Source: Calendula officinalis
Taxonomy: Eukaryota; Streptophyta; Magnoliopsida; Asterales; Asteraceae
Assembly: GCA_963853835.1 (NCBI GenBank)
Contig: OY970829.1
Span: forward strand, 11,328,446 to 11,392,445
DNA length: 64,000 nucleotides
Direction: 5' to 3'
How positions within the stretch are numbered: position 1 is the first letter of the stretch; every line of letters begins with the position of its first letter. Position numbers and translations under genes: made by a program. Shown here piece by piece: positions 34,401-47,775 of this stretch. The notes beneath the pieces are model-generated. The model saw only the letters and a program-made list of their open reading frames with translations, made no database searches and was not told the DNA's origin.

Positions 34401-34715
34401 GTATTATATATTTTATAATTATGTGTCTATGTGAATTGTACATATATATGTATATAATATAATATAAAAATGAAATGTTTACATAATATATTAAATATTA
34501 TAATTAAATAAAAAAATTATATATTTTGTGTATATGGGAGTTTAAATGAGCCTAATCAAGCCGAGCCCGAGCCTGCGAAAACCTGAACGAGCCGAGTTCG
34601 AGCTTTACACAAAAGGCTCGAAACGAGCCGAGAGCTCGAGCTCCCTAAAACTTAAACGAGCTCAAATCTAGTCGAGCTCGGGCTCGGCTCGGCTCATTTA
34701 TACCCTACTTCCTGC

Positions 34716-35856
34716 TAATTCAAAATAATTCGCCAATATAGTTGTATAATAGAACTTATAAGAAAATTGACAATTAGAAAGTAGAGTTGAACTTGTGACC
34801 TTATTTTGGCATGCATAATTTCCATTAAGTCATCAACCCCCTTAAAGTAAAACATGCTTCATAATGTTTATATTAAAAGATAAATTGAAAAATGGAAACC
34901 AAGTAAAAGAGTAGTGAATTAAGATTCCATTGAACCTAATGGACCACTATGGTAATTTGTTGAACCAAAGATGGCTTGCACTTTTTAAATGAAAGTTGCA
35001 CACAGTGACAAACCTCTGTAAAAAAATTTAGAGGTGTCATCGATCGTACATTTTCCCCTCAGTATATCACCTACACTAATAAAATACATTAACAAATTTA
35101 GCATTATTCGAAAAAAATTTAGCACGAGCAACCCCATGTACCATAACCTTTATTATAAATTTTTTCTTAAAAAATCATGAAACTCACAATTTATCATTTA
35201 TTGTGATATAGAGAACTAGTAATGATGAGGGGGTTGGGTGTAACTGCATCAACATTACTTTAGCTTCATATACCTATCGACCCATCGTCTTATCACAAAG
35301 CAGCCAAGACTAAGTGTAATGGTCACCGTTGTCACATCAGCACCATCTCAGTTTTTTCTCTCCATATCAAACACATGATAAATCCCGACAAAACCCGTTT
35401 AGTGGTGAAAAAACTCAGGACCAAAACTTGAAATTGATTTTATTATTACATGTAGCACTTACTATGCATAATGTACAAGCAACACATTTTATAATGGATG
35501 AGTGAGGCGTCAATTCACTCATACTTCCAAGTTTTAACGATATTAACAATTAAGCTTTTTACACACACTAGGGCAGTGAACTCACATATAGTATAGGCTT
35601 TATGGTAGTACAAATTTATATTCGAACTCAAGGGAAAGAAAGAGTTGGCTTACTTCTATCACATAAACAAGAAAAGGAAAAGTAAAATTATTGATTGGTT
35701 GGTTTTTGAAAATAGTTTAATTATATTTAAAAGTAAAAAAATAGTAATAGAGCATTTACTTAGGTAGAATCCACTTATGTAGTTGTATTGTCTAATTATT
35801 AAGTTTTACTATGTACGATATTTAAATTATAAAAATGTATACATAGCTTACTTATT
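34716..35856. other. Intergenic, no gene recognised
   Basis: AT-rich DNA without a convincing frame, RNA gene or element end. Confidence 0.45.
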
Positions 35857-36190
35857 GTAACATCCCAAAAATCAGGGGAAATTTAAATTTTTTTAATAAA
35901 GAATATAAACAATTTTTCCCCAAAAGTACAAGTAAACAAACGGTCACATCTCATTAAAATAAAAGTAATCCGTCTCATGGTTTTAAATGCGGAATATAAA
36001 AAAGGTATTAATTGCGGAATAATAAATATGTTTTGAAATCGTGTGACTCAATAACATAACTAAATCCAAATCCAAGAACATCAAATCGAAACGCACCTAA
36101 TTAATATACGGACACTCGTAGTTCAACAAAAAATGTAATTTAAACTTAATTTTAATCATTATTTAATTATCTGAAATTCCAGGGCGTTAC
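35857..36190 (-). repeat. Gypsy-type LTR, minus orientation
   Basis: On the minus strand it runs TGTAACGCCCTGG to GGGATGTTACA. It is preceded in element sense by a GACTTCG/CGAAGTC hairpin and a purine-rich AAGTGGAGTTGAG, the usual order before a 3' LTR. I therefore read it as the 3' LTR of a minus-strand element whose body lies to the right. Confidence 0.65.
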
Positions 36191-36211
36191 AACTCAACTC
36201 CACTTGAAATA

Positions 36212-36229
36212 GACTTCGTCCCCGAAGTC
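36212..36229 (-). other. LTR-proximal hairpin
   Basis: GACTTCG, loop TCCC, CGAAGTC (loop GGGA in element sense): a perfect 7-bp stem, 21 bp from the LTR. Confidence 0.65.
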
Positions 36230-37221
36230 ATTGCTCGGAAGAAGCTCAGGGTAGCGATCTCACGTCTCAGACTCAGGCTCGTCAATGACACATATTTGCA
36301 ATACAAGAAAACGATAAGGTTATGAAATTAGGAAACTCGACAGGGTGACCTACTCAATCAGAATGGACTCCGGCTATCGCAGTTGCTCATATAAATCTTC
36401 AGTGTCTAGCGGAGAAAAAATGATAAAGCTAAAAGAATAGAAAATCGAAGTGCTCTTTATGGATCTCGGTTTATCTCAAAAAGAAAAGGATGTCGATAGA
36501 AATACAAAATGAGCCACGATACTCTATTAAAGGCGTCTTCTTGCTCTCGTAGTCAGACATGGTTGCTGCACTCAGCGCTTGGTATTGCGTTGAATCTCCA
36601 ATTCAATTCCACTTGGATATTTGTTATGGTTTGGAACATGGTGACAGATGGTCTCGGCGTGGCACTCGGTAGTCCGACTCGTGCTTGAAATCATACTCGG
36701 CCCTCTCACGACGATAAAAATAAATTGTTATGGGAAGAACTTTCCCGCATAGTTCCAACAAAGTATTACTTTTACATAATTTACACCAGAAATTTTTTAT
36801 TATTATCAATCTCTGCCAAGAATGATATCTCAAGGTCCTCTGGTCTATGGGACATCAGTTTGTTTTAAAGCAAAATAAACAATTTAGCGATTCGCACCAC
36901 TATCAATCACTACACCACAAGTACACAATTCACATAAATGTATTTTATCACACATAAATCCCAGATAGTAGGCAACTCATGCCTTTTACTCAATTTGCAT
37001 AAACTCAAATGCACTCACCTCAAATCTCCACAACTTGTTTTTAACTCAACTCAAGTTTATATCATCAATTTAAACTCAAATATCGTTTAATGACTTCTCA
37101 TCAGTCCACTTAATGTATACATTTACTTGCTTTTACGATTTTCACGTGATCAAATTAAATTATCAGACTACTCGATAATTCCTCTTTTAAGCCGCGTTAT
37201 TAATTCTCTTGTTAACTTATA

Positions 37222-37464
37222 CTCCCTCCGTCCCACAAAAAAGTTCCCATTTCCTTTGGGCACAAATATTTAGGAGATAGTTGATAGTGGGGTCTTTGGT
37301 ACTATTTTTGATTAAAATATAAGGTTAATTGGAGAGAGAAAGTGTTTTTAAGAGATAGTTGGTGGTGGGGCCCATAATAATAATATTATTTAATAGAAAT
37401 AGGAACTTTTTTGTGGGACAAAATTTATGATAGAAATGGGAACTTTTTTGTGGGACGGAGGGAG
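37222..37464. mobile_element. Stowaway MITE
   Basis: Perfect classic ends CTCCCTCCGTCCCAC and GTGGGACGGAGGGAG with TA on both sides. The inner arms pair as well (AAAAAAGTTCCCATTTC with its complement). 243 bp. Confidence 0.93.
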
Positions 37465-38448
37465 TATTTAATAACCCTTCGCTGACTATTTTTAATATTA
37501 CTCGCTTAACTCAGTGTAGTGATACTTATCAATTCTCTTAATGATTTTATCGCCTAACTCGTTAATTATTTTCTCGCTTTGTTCTCATTTAAATTGTCTC
37601 TTGATCAGTTTGACCAAAATTCCACTCATTAATCTCATTTATTTTTTAGTCTCAAACACCTCAATTTAATATTTTCTCTTCATTTGGTTAATTAATTAAC
37701 TCGATAATTCTCATGCACTTGATTACTAAACTATTTTCTCGTTCTCAATATAAAGTTCCTCATTACTTTATATTTTTATTGTTTTCTCGATTTAGAAACT
37801 CATAGTATTTTAATTAAATTTTATTACTTGATACTCTTATATTTTTCTCGTGTGCTCATTTCAATAACTATTACCGGTTTAGTAATTACTCAATAAAGTA
37901 GAATGTTCGATGACATTTAATGTAATAATTTAACTCGATATTCCCGTTAGTTTCATTTTAATATTTGATCATAATTAAAGATTTTCTCATTTGATTTATT
38001 TTAATAATTTAATCATTTAACTGTATTTTTTAGTTTCTTATAGCTCGATAATTTCTCAATAATAAATCTTCCTTATATTTTTATTATGGCGATACTCTCA
38101 TGGCCGACTCATTAACAACATTCTTGTTACTCTAATTTCATGATTTCTCGCGATTTATATATTTATAGTACTTGTTACCTCTCATTTGTACCATTACTCT
38201 CGATTTATGAAATTCTCACAACTTGATAATTATACCATCACATGAAATTAATTATTCCCAATTATTCTTATAAATTCTTTAATACATGTATATAAATTCA
38301 ACAAGATAATTTGGCTCAACAATGTTCTCGACTGGATTTAATAATACGTATTTTCTCATTTAGCTCAATAATACGTATTTAATAATTCACACTTTATAAT
38401 TATTCTCTATTCGCACTCTTAATATTGGCGGTTTAGAGACAAAGGAAT

Positions 38449-38835
38449 ATGTCTTCAGCGGGGTCAAAAATAAAAAAAAGTCTTAGCAAAAGAGAGTCCC
38501 GAACCAGCAGCCTTCGCGCCAAGCAAGATCCAGTCTTCGAAGTGAAGCTTCCTTTACTATCTAAGCAAGGAAAGCGAGTCGTTAACTCCTCGCGCCGCTG
38601 CCGGCGTTTCGTTTTTTCATTGATTTTCTTGCTTTATTTCCACTATTAACATGGATATGAACTGGGTAAATAGAAATGGAAAAGATAATAGGGCCTCTAG
38701 GCCCCTCTGAGGTGGTCCTGAACCGCCTCCCCCTCCACCATTTAGATCGGAGAATTTATGGAGGAAATCCGGTTTTAAATTCCCTTGGAGAAAACTCGTC
38801 CCCAAGTTTGGAATTGGCACTCAAAATCTCGTATT
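38449..38835 (+). other. Possible organellar (mitochondrial) DNA insert
   Basis: A GC-richer island in AT-rich repeat DNA with a different texture: GAGTCGTTAACTCCTCGCGC, CGCTGCCGGCG, GGGCCTCTAGGCCCCTCTGA. It reminds me of plant mitochondrial intergenic sequence, which often enters the nucleus. No organellar gene is recognised, so this is a hypothesis. Confidence 0.3.
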
Positions 38836-40423
38836 TTAAGGTTTATTTGATTACTCGATAATTAAACTCTTATGCACAGGTGTGGGTCGGTCCCAGGTCT
38901 ACTCTTTACGGCCCTCTCACACCCCTACTCATTAAATTTTATCACTTTAAAAAAAAAAATTCATTGCTCATATTAGGTGTTAGCTTTCTCATTAGCATTC
39001 TCATGGATTCTCGTACTCTTATTAGATTTCCTCAATCATAACTCGTTACTTTTTATCGGTCTCGTAATTACTTCTCTATCATTGTCTCATTAATAAATAG
39101 TCGTTTTATGACTTCTCATAAGTCAAGCTTGTTACATTTATTAGCACCACAACTTGTTATTTCACGTTACACATTCACGATTATCTCTTGTTCAAAGCTG
39201 AGTATAAATCCTCATTATGGTTTACTCATAGCATATTTCGTATTATTATTACTATTTTTACCATATAACAATTTCTGTCGTTAGATAAAATTTTCGTTAT
39301 GTTCGTACTGAGTAAACCTTATAAATTTTCTTTTGTCAATCAACTCATTAATTAACTCGTTTTGGGTTTCTCATCCCATTCAATTAGTGACGTCTCAATG
39401 TTTACAACTTTTATTAACTCTATTAGAATTTTTGCTCTTACTCAATTAACAGCTATCAATAATCAAGCATATTTATTCAACACAATTATTTATTAGGTCA
39501 AACATCTTGACTCAATTCTGTAGTTACTTATAATCTTCCATTTAATTCGTTTTAAATAAATGTTCATTTATCTCTTGAGTTATTAATTTCTCATAAATTC
39601 ATAACTTCACATTTAAAACGAATTAATTATTCTCAATTATATTATTCGATTATTATTCTTTATTCTCAGTTAAAATTTTAATATGTCTCTTGTTACTCAT
39701 TAATATTTTACTTGTTAATTTAAATTTAGCGGTATCTCATTGTTTTATGTAATCTCAATTGTTTATTAATGATTTCCCCGTTTAATAATATTTCCTATCT
39801 CAATTTAATAATCTCAAATAAATAGGTCTCTCCATTTAAATTAGTTTTGGATAATTTCTCATTCATCATTGATTTATTGATTTCTCATAAATAAATAAAA
39901 ATTTCGGTAATATGAATTAATTTATTCTCAATCATTTACTTTTACTCAATCATTATTCTCTATTTTCAAACAACTAGTTTACTTCCTCATTACTCAGATT
40001 AACAATTTATCATTAATGTTTTTTACTTAATTTGGTTTAATAAACTTTCACTTGGCTTGTTTTGATAACTCTTTATCGTTTCGTGTTTGATGATTCTCTA
40101 ATTCAATTGGCTTCACTGTTTTCTCATAAATCTATTTTAGTGATTTTATTATCTTCATAATAATAATTTACTCACCCAGTTATCTCGCGTAATAACGTAC
40201 TAATTATATATATAATAATTGAGGGTTTTAATGATATTTAGATGCTTGACAAATGGTCTCCTTGAATCCTTTTCAAAACGTAGGCACGAGTCATATGCGT
40301 ATAATAATAGGGGCCCTCTATTATTATCCGCACCTATCCCTGTCATGGTTTCGAGCCAATTTAAAAAATTCCACGATTTCCCATCCTCATATCATCCACA
40401 TAACAAGTAGTTCACAACAGTAA

Positions 40424-42218
<1,795 letters not shown>

Positions 42219-42238
42219 TATATATATATATATATATA
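42219..42238. repeat. Short (TA)n tract
   Basis: Ten TA units shared as the border of the elements at 40535-42218 and 42239-42626. Confidence 0.9.
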
Positions 42239-42622
42239 AGTGGGATCCGGTGAGGACTCAAAAAACGGTGAGGACTCGTGAGGGCACCTCAAAAAAATTT
42301 CAAAAAATTCCGAAAAAATATATATAACTCCCCATGAATATTACTACATTTGACCAAAAAAAAATTTTGAAAAAAAAATTATGATCCACTTTTTTTTGTG
42401 GATCATAATAATGATCCATATTATTTTGTGGATCATTATTATGATCCATATTATTTTTTTTGGATCATTTTTGAAATATTTTATTTTTTTTGGATCATAT
42501 AGGCTGCGATTTTTATGTTTAATTTTTTTTTTTTTTAAAAAAAGTTTATTTTGGATCATTTTTAGAGTTTTTTTTGGAGTCCTCGCAGTCCTCACCGGTT
42601 TTTGAGTCCTCACTGGATCCGG

Positions 42623-42626
<4 letters not shown>
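42239..42626. mobile_element. TA-tract-flanked foldback (type 3), copy 1
   Basis: Ends GTGGGATCCGGTGAGGACTC and GAGTCCTCACTGGATCCGG are inverted repeats, each with a second GTGAGGACT unit just inside. The middle is a chain of ATGATCCA/TGGATCAT hairpins separated by T-runs. (TA)n on both sides. Confidence 0.8.

Positions 42627-42690
<64 letters not shown>
42627..42690. repeat. (TA)n microsatellite
   Basis: About 32 TA units between two elements. Confidence 0.97.
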
Positions 42691-42695
<5 letters not shown>

Positions 42696-42817
42696 TGGAT
42701 CAATAGAAAAGGAAGGGTCATTATTTGAAGAAGTTGAAGAAAGCAATACATTTTCGTAAAATATACATATATGTATACATATACATACATATATGTATAT
42801 ATACGTATATATTCATA

Positions 42818-42819
<2 letters not shown>
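42691..42819. other. Short insert between (TA)n tracts
   Basis: 129 bp starting GGGTATGGAT and ending TATTCATACC, again meeting TA tracts with a GGG start. It has ACATATATGTAT palindromes and no coding capacity. It may be a tiny member of the same insertion class. Confidence 0.4.

Positions 42820-42878
<59 letters not shown>
42820..42878. repeat. (TA)n microsatellite
   Basis: About 29 TA units. Confidence 0.97.
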
Positions 42879-42880
<2 letters not shown>

Positions 42881-43265
42881 TGGGATCATGTGAGGACTCA
42901 AAAAACGGTGAGGACTCGCGGGGACACCTTATAAAAATTTCAAAAAATTCCGAAAAAAATATATATAACTCACCATGATTATTACTACATTTGACCAAAA
43001 TAAATTTTCGAAAAAAAAGTATGATCCACTATTTTTTGCGGATCATAACAATGATCCATATTTTTTTTGTGGATCATTATTATGATCCATATTTTTTTTT
43101 TGGATCATTTTTGAAAAACTTTTTTTTTTGGATCTTATAGGATGCGATTTAGATATTTAAAAAAGAAATTTTTTTGAAAAAAGTTTGTTTTGGATCATTT
43201 TTAGTGTTTTTTTTGGAGTCCTCGCAGTCCTCACCGGGAAAAGAGTCCTCACCGGATCCGGGCCC
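42879..43265. mobile_element. TA-tract-flanked foldback (type 3), copy 2
   Basis: Close relative of 42239-42626: starts GTGGGATCATGTGAGGACTC, ends GAGTCCTCACCGGATCCGGG, same GATCC hairpin chain inside. Confidence 0.8.
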
Positions 43266-43271
43266 TATATA

Positions 43272-43604
43272 CGGTGAGGACTCCAAAAACGGTGAGGACT
43301 CGCGAGGACACCTCAAAAAAATTTCAAAAAATTCCGAAAAAAATATATATAACTCCCCATGATTATTACTACATTTGACCAAAAAAAAGAAAATTTGAAA
43401 AAAAATATTATGATCCACTTTTTTTTTTGTGGATCATAATAATGATCCATATTTTTTTTGGATCATCATTTTTTTGGGATCATTTTTGAACTTTTTTTTT
43501 TGGATCTTATACGCTGCGATTTTTAAGTTTAAAAAAGTAATTTTTTTGGAAAAAGTTTGTTTTGGATCATTTTTAGGGTTTTTTTGAGTCCTCGCAGTCC
43601 TCAC
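43272..43604. mobile_element. TA-tract-flanked foldback (type 3), copy 3, truncated
   Basis: Begins at CGGTGAGGACTC after only three TA units and ends at GAGTCCTCGCAGTCCTCAC. It lacks the outermost ends and abuts the first unit of the tandem array at 43605-43614. Confidence 0.75.
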
Positions 43605-43677
43605 ATAAAATTAGAAAACGTAAAAGCCTCGTTATTTTTTTCATATAGGGCAAACTAAATCCGAAGAAAAGAAAATA

Positions 43678-43848
43678 TCATTTCGCCTTAGCAGCCACAA
43701 TGACACCACGTGCTGCCTTTGCAAAAGCCACCCCTCTAATTGTCGCAGTTTTCCAAGCAAAAAGTGTTACAACTATTTGGAACACAAGCGGGCCCGCAAA
43801 TATCATGACAACAATAATCATTTGTAACCATCTTATTCGTTGCCGACA
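43678..43848 (-). pseudogene. Captured terminal exon of an unrecognised membrane protein, copy 1
   Basis: 57 codons including stop, after an acceptor-like GTCCAG on the minus strand. It reads CRQRIRWLQ, a hydrophobic span (MIIVVMIFAGPLVFQIVV) fit for one membrane helix, then a basic Ala-rich end (AFAKAARGV, VAAKAK). GC content is above its surroundings. I do not recognise the family. Three copies in the array keep the frame. Confidence 0.45.
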
Positions 43849-44553
43849 CTGGACTCAAACACGATGCTACAAAATATGTCAGTAAAATAGATGCAAATAA
43901 TTAGAATAGTCAAGAATATATTAAAAATATTTTTAAAAATACTAAATGACACAAAAATGAAGTAACAATGTGTTCTTCATTTGTAAGAGTAATCGAGGTA
44001 TTATTTTATTGAACTTTTTACAACAAACGTTCATCGTCGAATATTTTGAAAAAATGTATATGATTTTTTTTGGAAAAAATTTACGAGAAAGATATAAAAC
44101 GAAAGTTTCAAACTTTTACACGCAATCAAAACTTATTAAATATGGAACTAAAACTCCAAACTTATATGTGTGGATATGTAGTAGTATTATCATACATAGA
44201 ACACTAACCGGTAAAAAGAACAATGGTGAACAAAAGAATGAGGTAAAGTGTTCTTTGTTGAGCCATTTGAAATTATCTATTTTGAAGATAGATAAATGTT
44301 TGAAAATGATGTGAATCACACAAGGGTCTCTTGTATTTTTATATACAAGTTTAACACATATGAAAGGAAACATAATCAATGAAAAAAAGTCATTTATTTT
44401 AGTTCCATATTAAAAAAACGGATTCTTTTGTTTAAAGGGTTTAGATCTAATTTTTTAATAACTCCCAAATGAATCGAACTCTTCATGTTTGAAATGCCTA
44501 CCGTGTATGAAAAATTACACAAGATTTTAAATAACTTCTTTAATTAAAATATA

Positions 44554-44800
44554 CTTCCTCCGTATCAAAATAAGTGAAGCACTTTGAAGTTTATGTTTTT
44601 TGAGGAAAAATAAGGTAATAAGAGATTAGTGAAATTAAATAGGGTAATTAGAATGCACAGATCCCATACCTTTTACTAGTTTGTTGCTTTTTCTAAATGA
44701 TGAAAAAGCAATAAATTGGGTATCGATTTATGATGTGAAAGCAATAAATTTTAAAGAGAGAATGAGGAAGTCCTCAATATTTATTTAAGGGAGTAATAAA
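44554..44800. mobile_element. Stowaway MITE, damaged copy in unit 1
   Basis: Left end CTTCCTCCGTATCAAAATAA is kept; the right end seen in units 2 and 3 is missing and the inside is rearranged. End position approximate. Confidence 0.6.
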
Positions 44801-44869
44801 ATTTTTATAATGAGAAATATTAAAAGCTTTCGTTTGGAAAAAACACTTAATAAAAAGAGTTATTGATAC

Positions 44870-47450
44870 GAGTAAACAGTGAAACGAGTAAATTAGAGAT
44901 TATTAAATCAAAGCGATTAAGAATATTTTACTTAAATGAGAGTCTATCAAGTTGAATAAGGATGCATTATTAACTCGAGAAAATGAGAAATTATTACATT
45001 TGAGCTAAACGAGGAAATACCAAATCAAAATTTTAAGAAGTATGTTTAATTAGAAGTTAATAAACCTAGTTAAAATAAGTGAATAACTAATTGAATACGT
45101 CAAATTGAAGAATTTAATTAATGAGAAATAATTAAAGTTTGGGGTATGACTGCTAAAATTAAATGGATGAGAAATGGTTACATCATAAATTTAATATAAC
45201 ATTTAATTTATTTTAAAAGGGTATTAATCGAAGCGAGCTTAACAATAAAGTGGGTTAAAGAGAAGCAATCAAGTCGAGTCAAACGAGAATTATTAACACG
45301 AGCTAAAAGAGAATAATTGAACGGGGTTAAATGAAAAATTATTAAATAAAACTTACTAAACGAGAAATTAAAATTTTGTGAATACAATGAGCCACGAGTT
45401 GTAATAATTTGTGAAGATTTCATGTTGAAAAGTCAACAAGTTGACATGTATTAAATTGAGATAAAATGAGAAAACATTCAAAGTATGTGATTCGAATAGT
45501 TGATTGCAAAATCCTTAAAAATGTGAATAACGAGTTAAGTGAGAGATCATTGAGTAACTCAGAGATATTAAATAAATTATATAAGTTTATTATACTAATT
45601 AACCGAGATTTTGCTGAGTCAAATTAAGCAGAAATTTTTCTTTAGTTTATCTTAAAGAGCATTTATTAAAATGGATTAAGGGGAAACTATCATCATGCAT
45701 TTGATGATGATTTTTTTAAAAATGAGTTAAAAGAGCTATAACTGAACCAAGTTAAACGAGGAACACAATAACTGAGAACGTTGATCGAAAAGGTGTTAAT
45801 CGACGCTTACAATTACAACAAATTTAGTATAATTGTGAAGAGGATGTAAATCATATTTAAGAGGAGTGATAAATGGCGTATCCAAATGAAATGTTTAAAA
45901 TGAGATTTGTATTGTGAAAGTAACAAAGTGGAAATATATGTATATATTTTTAATCCGAGTATAGCGTATGAGACTAAATATATGCACGTTTTTTGTTTGA
46001 GTAATTTTTAAAAGATTTTGAGTATACACAGCCGAGTGCATATCCGTACGATACGGAATAAATTTTCTCTCCTTTCAGAGTGTGAATATTGATGGATTTT
46101 CATGTGGGAAGTTGTGAACTTTGAGATGGACTCGTGACCAAACGAGAGTAGGTGTCGAAAACAATAGAAGGGCCCCTATTACCATGTACACACATGACTT
46201 TTGGTTGGTTATGAGAAGATTTTGAGGGGAACAATGGATCAATGCTTGTTGTTGTGAAAGTAGTATGTGTATCCAAATTGTTTGGATAATTATATGCTTG
46301 CTTGTTTTATTATTGTAGAGAATGCCAGTTCCAAACTCGTGGATGAATTTTTATCCAAGTGGAGTTAAGTAGGGGTATAAAGGAAAATTTGCCAAGAAAT
46401 AATTATCATTTATGTATTATTTATAAATATTGTGAGCATGATACTTATTCATAAAGATTTTTCTAGGTGAGGAGTTTAAAATGTGAAATCTAAATACATA
46501 TTATTGTTCAGAGAATTTATAAGACTAACTATTGAATCGAGTAATTGAGAATAATTAAAATTTTTCTACGGGGTAATTATAGAGTTTATAACAAATTGAT
46601 AAATTAGGATTAATCGAGAAATTAATAACTTGAGTTAATTGGACTGAGAGTGCAATTGTATAAATGAGAAATAACAGGTGCTATAATTATATAAATAATG
46701 AGATAAGTATGCATATTTCTGTGTGTTTATAAATGAGTTAATAAGAAAATTTTAAGTTATGAGTAATGAGAATTTATTAATGAGTTAGAAATGAGAAATT
46801 GCTGCAATGAAACTTAGAGGAAAATGAGTTAAAACGAGGTCGTTATTTTGAGTTGGTAATGAGTTATTAAATTGAGCTAAAGGAGAAAACTTTATTGTGA
46901 TTGATTATTGAGTAAATTTTCTTTTTATATATAATTAGGAATTAATAAATCAAGTTAAGTGAACAAGTGACTAAAACGAGTTAAATGAGGAAAGTCTCAA
47001 ATAATATAGTTTGAATTGAGAGTAGCCAAAGAATTGAGTTGTTAATCGAGTAATGAGAAATTAGTAAAATAAGTGTATAAATTTAATTGAATATTTTCGT
47101 AAGGAATGGGTAATATGAGATTAACGAGTAAGTAAGTGGCTGAAATAACCATGAGATATTCTAAAATTCGTAATAAGTTGTTAATATAGACCGCGAGTAG
47201 TCATAAAATGGATAAAAATGTGATTTTTGTCTAATGCTATTGTTAGTAAATATTATACCTTACGAGTCTATTTTTGAGAAAAATTTCGGGTTTTGCTTCT
47301 GAGTTTGCTCCCGAGTCATATTTCCGAGTTTATTTCTGAGTCAGATTTCTGAGTTACACTCCTGAGTTACGTTTTGAGTTCATTTCTGAGTTAGACTTCA
47401 GAGTTATATTTCTAGGTCATATTTCTGAGTTATATACCTGAGCATATGAG
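44870..47450 (+). mobile_element. GAG-motif-rich gypsy remnant, unit 1
   Basis: Noncoding 2.6 kb with dense GAGTAA, GAGAAATTA and GAGTTAA motifs on one strand, ending in a cluster of TTCTGAGTTA-type repeats (47280-47450). CAAACTCGTGGATGAATTT followed by ATCCAAGTGGAGTTAAG (about 46331-46369) resembles the hairpin and purine tract before a gypsy LTR. Confidence 0.5.
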
Positions 47451-47484
47451 AATTCTGTGTGATATGTATATTCCTTGGGAATAA

Positions 47485-47775
47485 ATTGCCTGTTCTTGTA
47501 TTAGTTGATAGCGGTGTAAACAACTAAATCGCTTCTTATACCTTAAGCAACTATTGTCCACGGAGTAGAGGACCCTTCTGAGCCATTCTGATAGAGAATT
47601 GCCAATAATGAGATTTTACACGTTACTAAAATGTTGAATGATCTTTTGGTTGGAGCATGCGGGGAGAAATTCCCCATAAACTTCATCCCTAACGCCATGA
47701 GAGAGCCGAGTGTAATCGTGAAGATGGATTGAATGATCGTGTACCACGTCGAGATCATCTATCGCCACAAATAAA
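47485..47775 (+). pseudogene. Gypsy protease remnant, unit 1
   Basis: VLVLVDSGVNN (47496-47528) keeps the Asp-Ser-Gly catalytic motif but is followed at once by a stop. FPINFIPNAMREPSVIVKMD then TGA (47730-47732) is the protease C-terminal block. The same two stops occur in unit 2. Confidence 0.65.

Larger units (their letters stand above)
32058..34707. mobile_element. hAT-like non-autonomous element with nested insertion
   Basis: Ends TAGGGATGAAAGTGAGTCGAG and CTCGGCTCATTTATACCCTA are imperfect inverted repeats. CTTCTTGC and CTTCCTGC flank it (32050-32057, 34708-34715), an 8-bp duplication with one change, as in hAT elements. The subterminal parts are dense in GAGCTCGAG/GAGCC motifs, typical of hAT subterminal repeats. 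No transposase is visible. A separate foldback is nested at 32705-34308. Confidence 0.72.
36191..40420 (-). mobile_element. Decayed gypsy-type body, reverse relative of the 44-47 kb repeat
   Basis: No pol domain is readable. A GGGGCCCTCTATTATTATCC block (about 40310-40330) and a CCACTTGGATATTTGTT block (about 36608-36626) match, as reverse complements, sequences at about 46170 and 46360 in the tandem array. The interval is strongly pyrimidine-rich with constantly recurring CTCATT/CTCGATAA motifs, mirroring the GAGTAA/GAGAAAT motifs of the array. A Stowaway MITE and a possible organellar insert lie inside. Confidence 0.5.

Noticed and set aside
42239..43604. CRISPR-like array, because of regularly spaced GATCC repeats
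   Set aside because: Spacers are T-runs, repeats are hairpins within transposon copies, and the DNA is from a plant nucleus.
43700..43885. Plus-strand 61-codon frame repeated at 50638 and 60181
   Set aside because: It is the antisense of the captured exon; the minus-strand reading has better composition, a membrane helix and an acceptor site.
43970..44379. Overlapping frames of 114 and 87 codons, present in the array units
   Set aside because: No domain, AT-driven composition, and the plus-strand frame is broken in unit 3.
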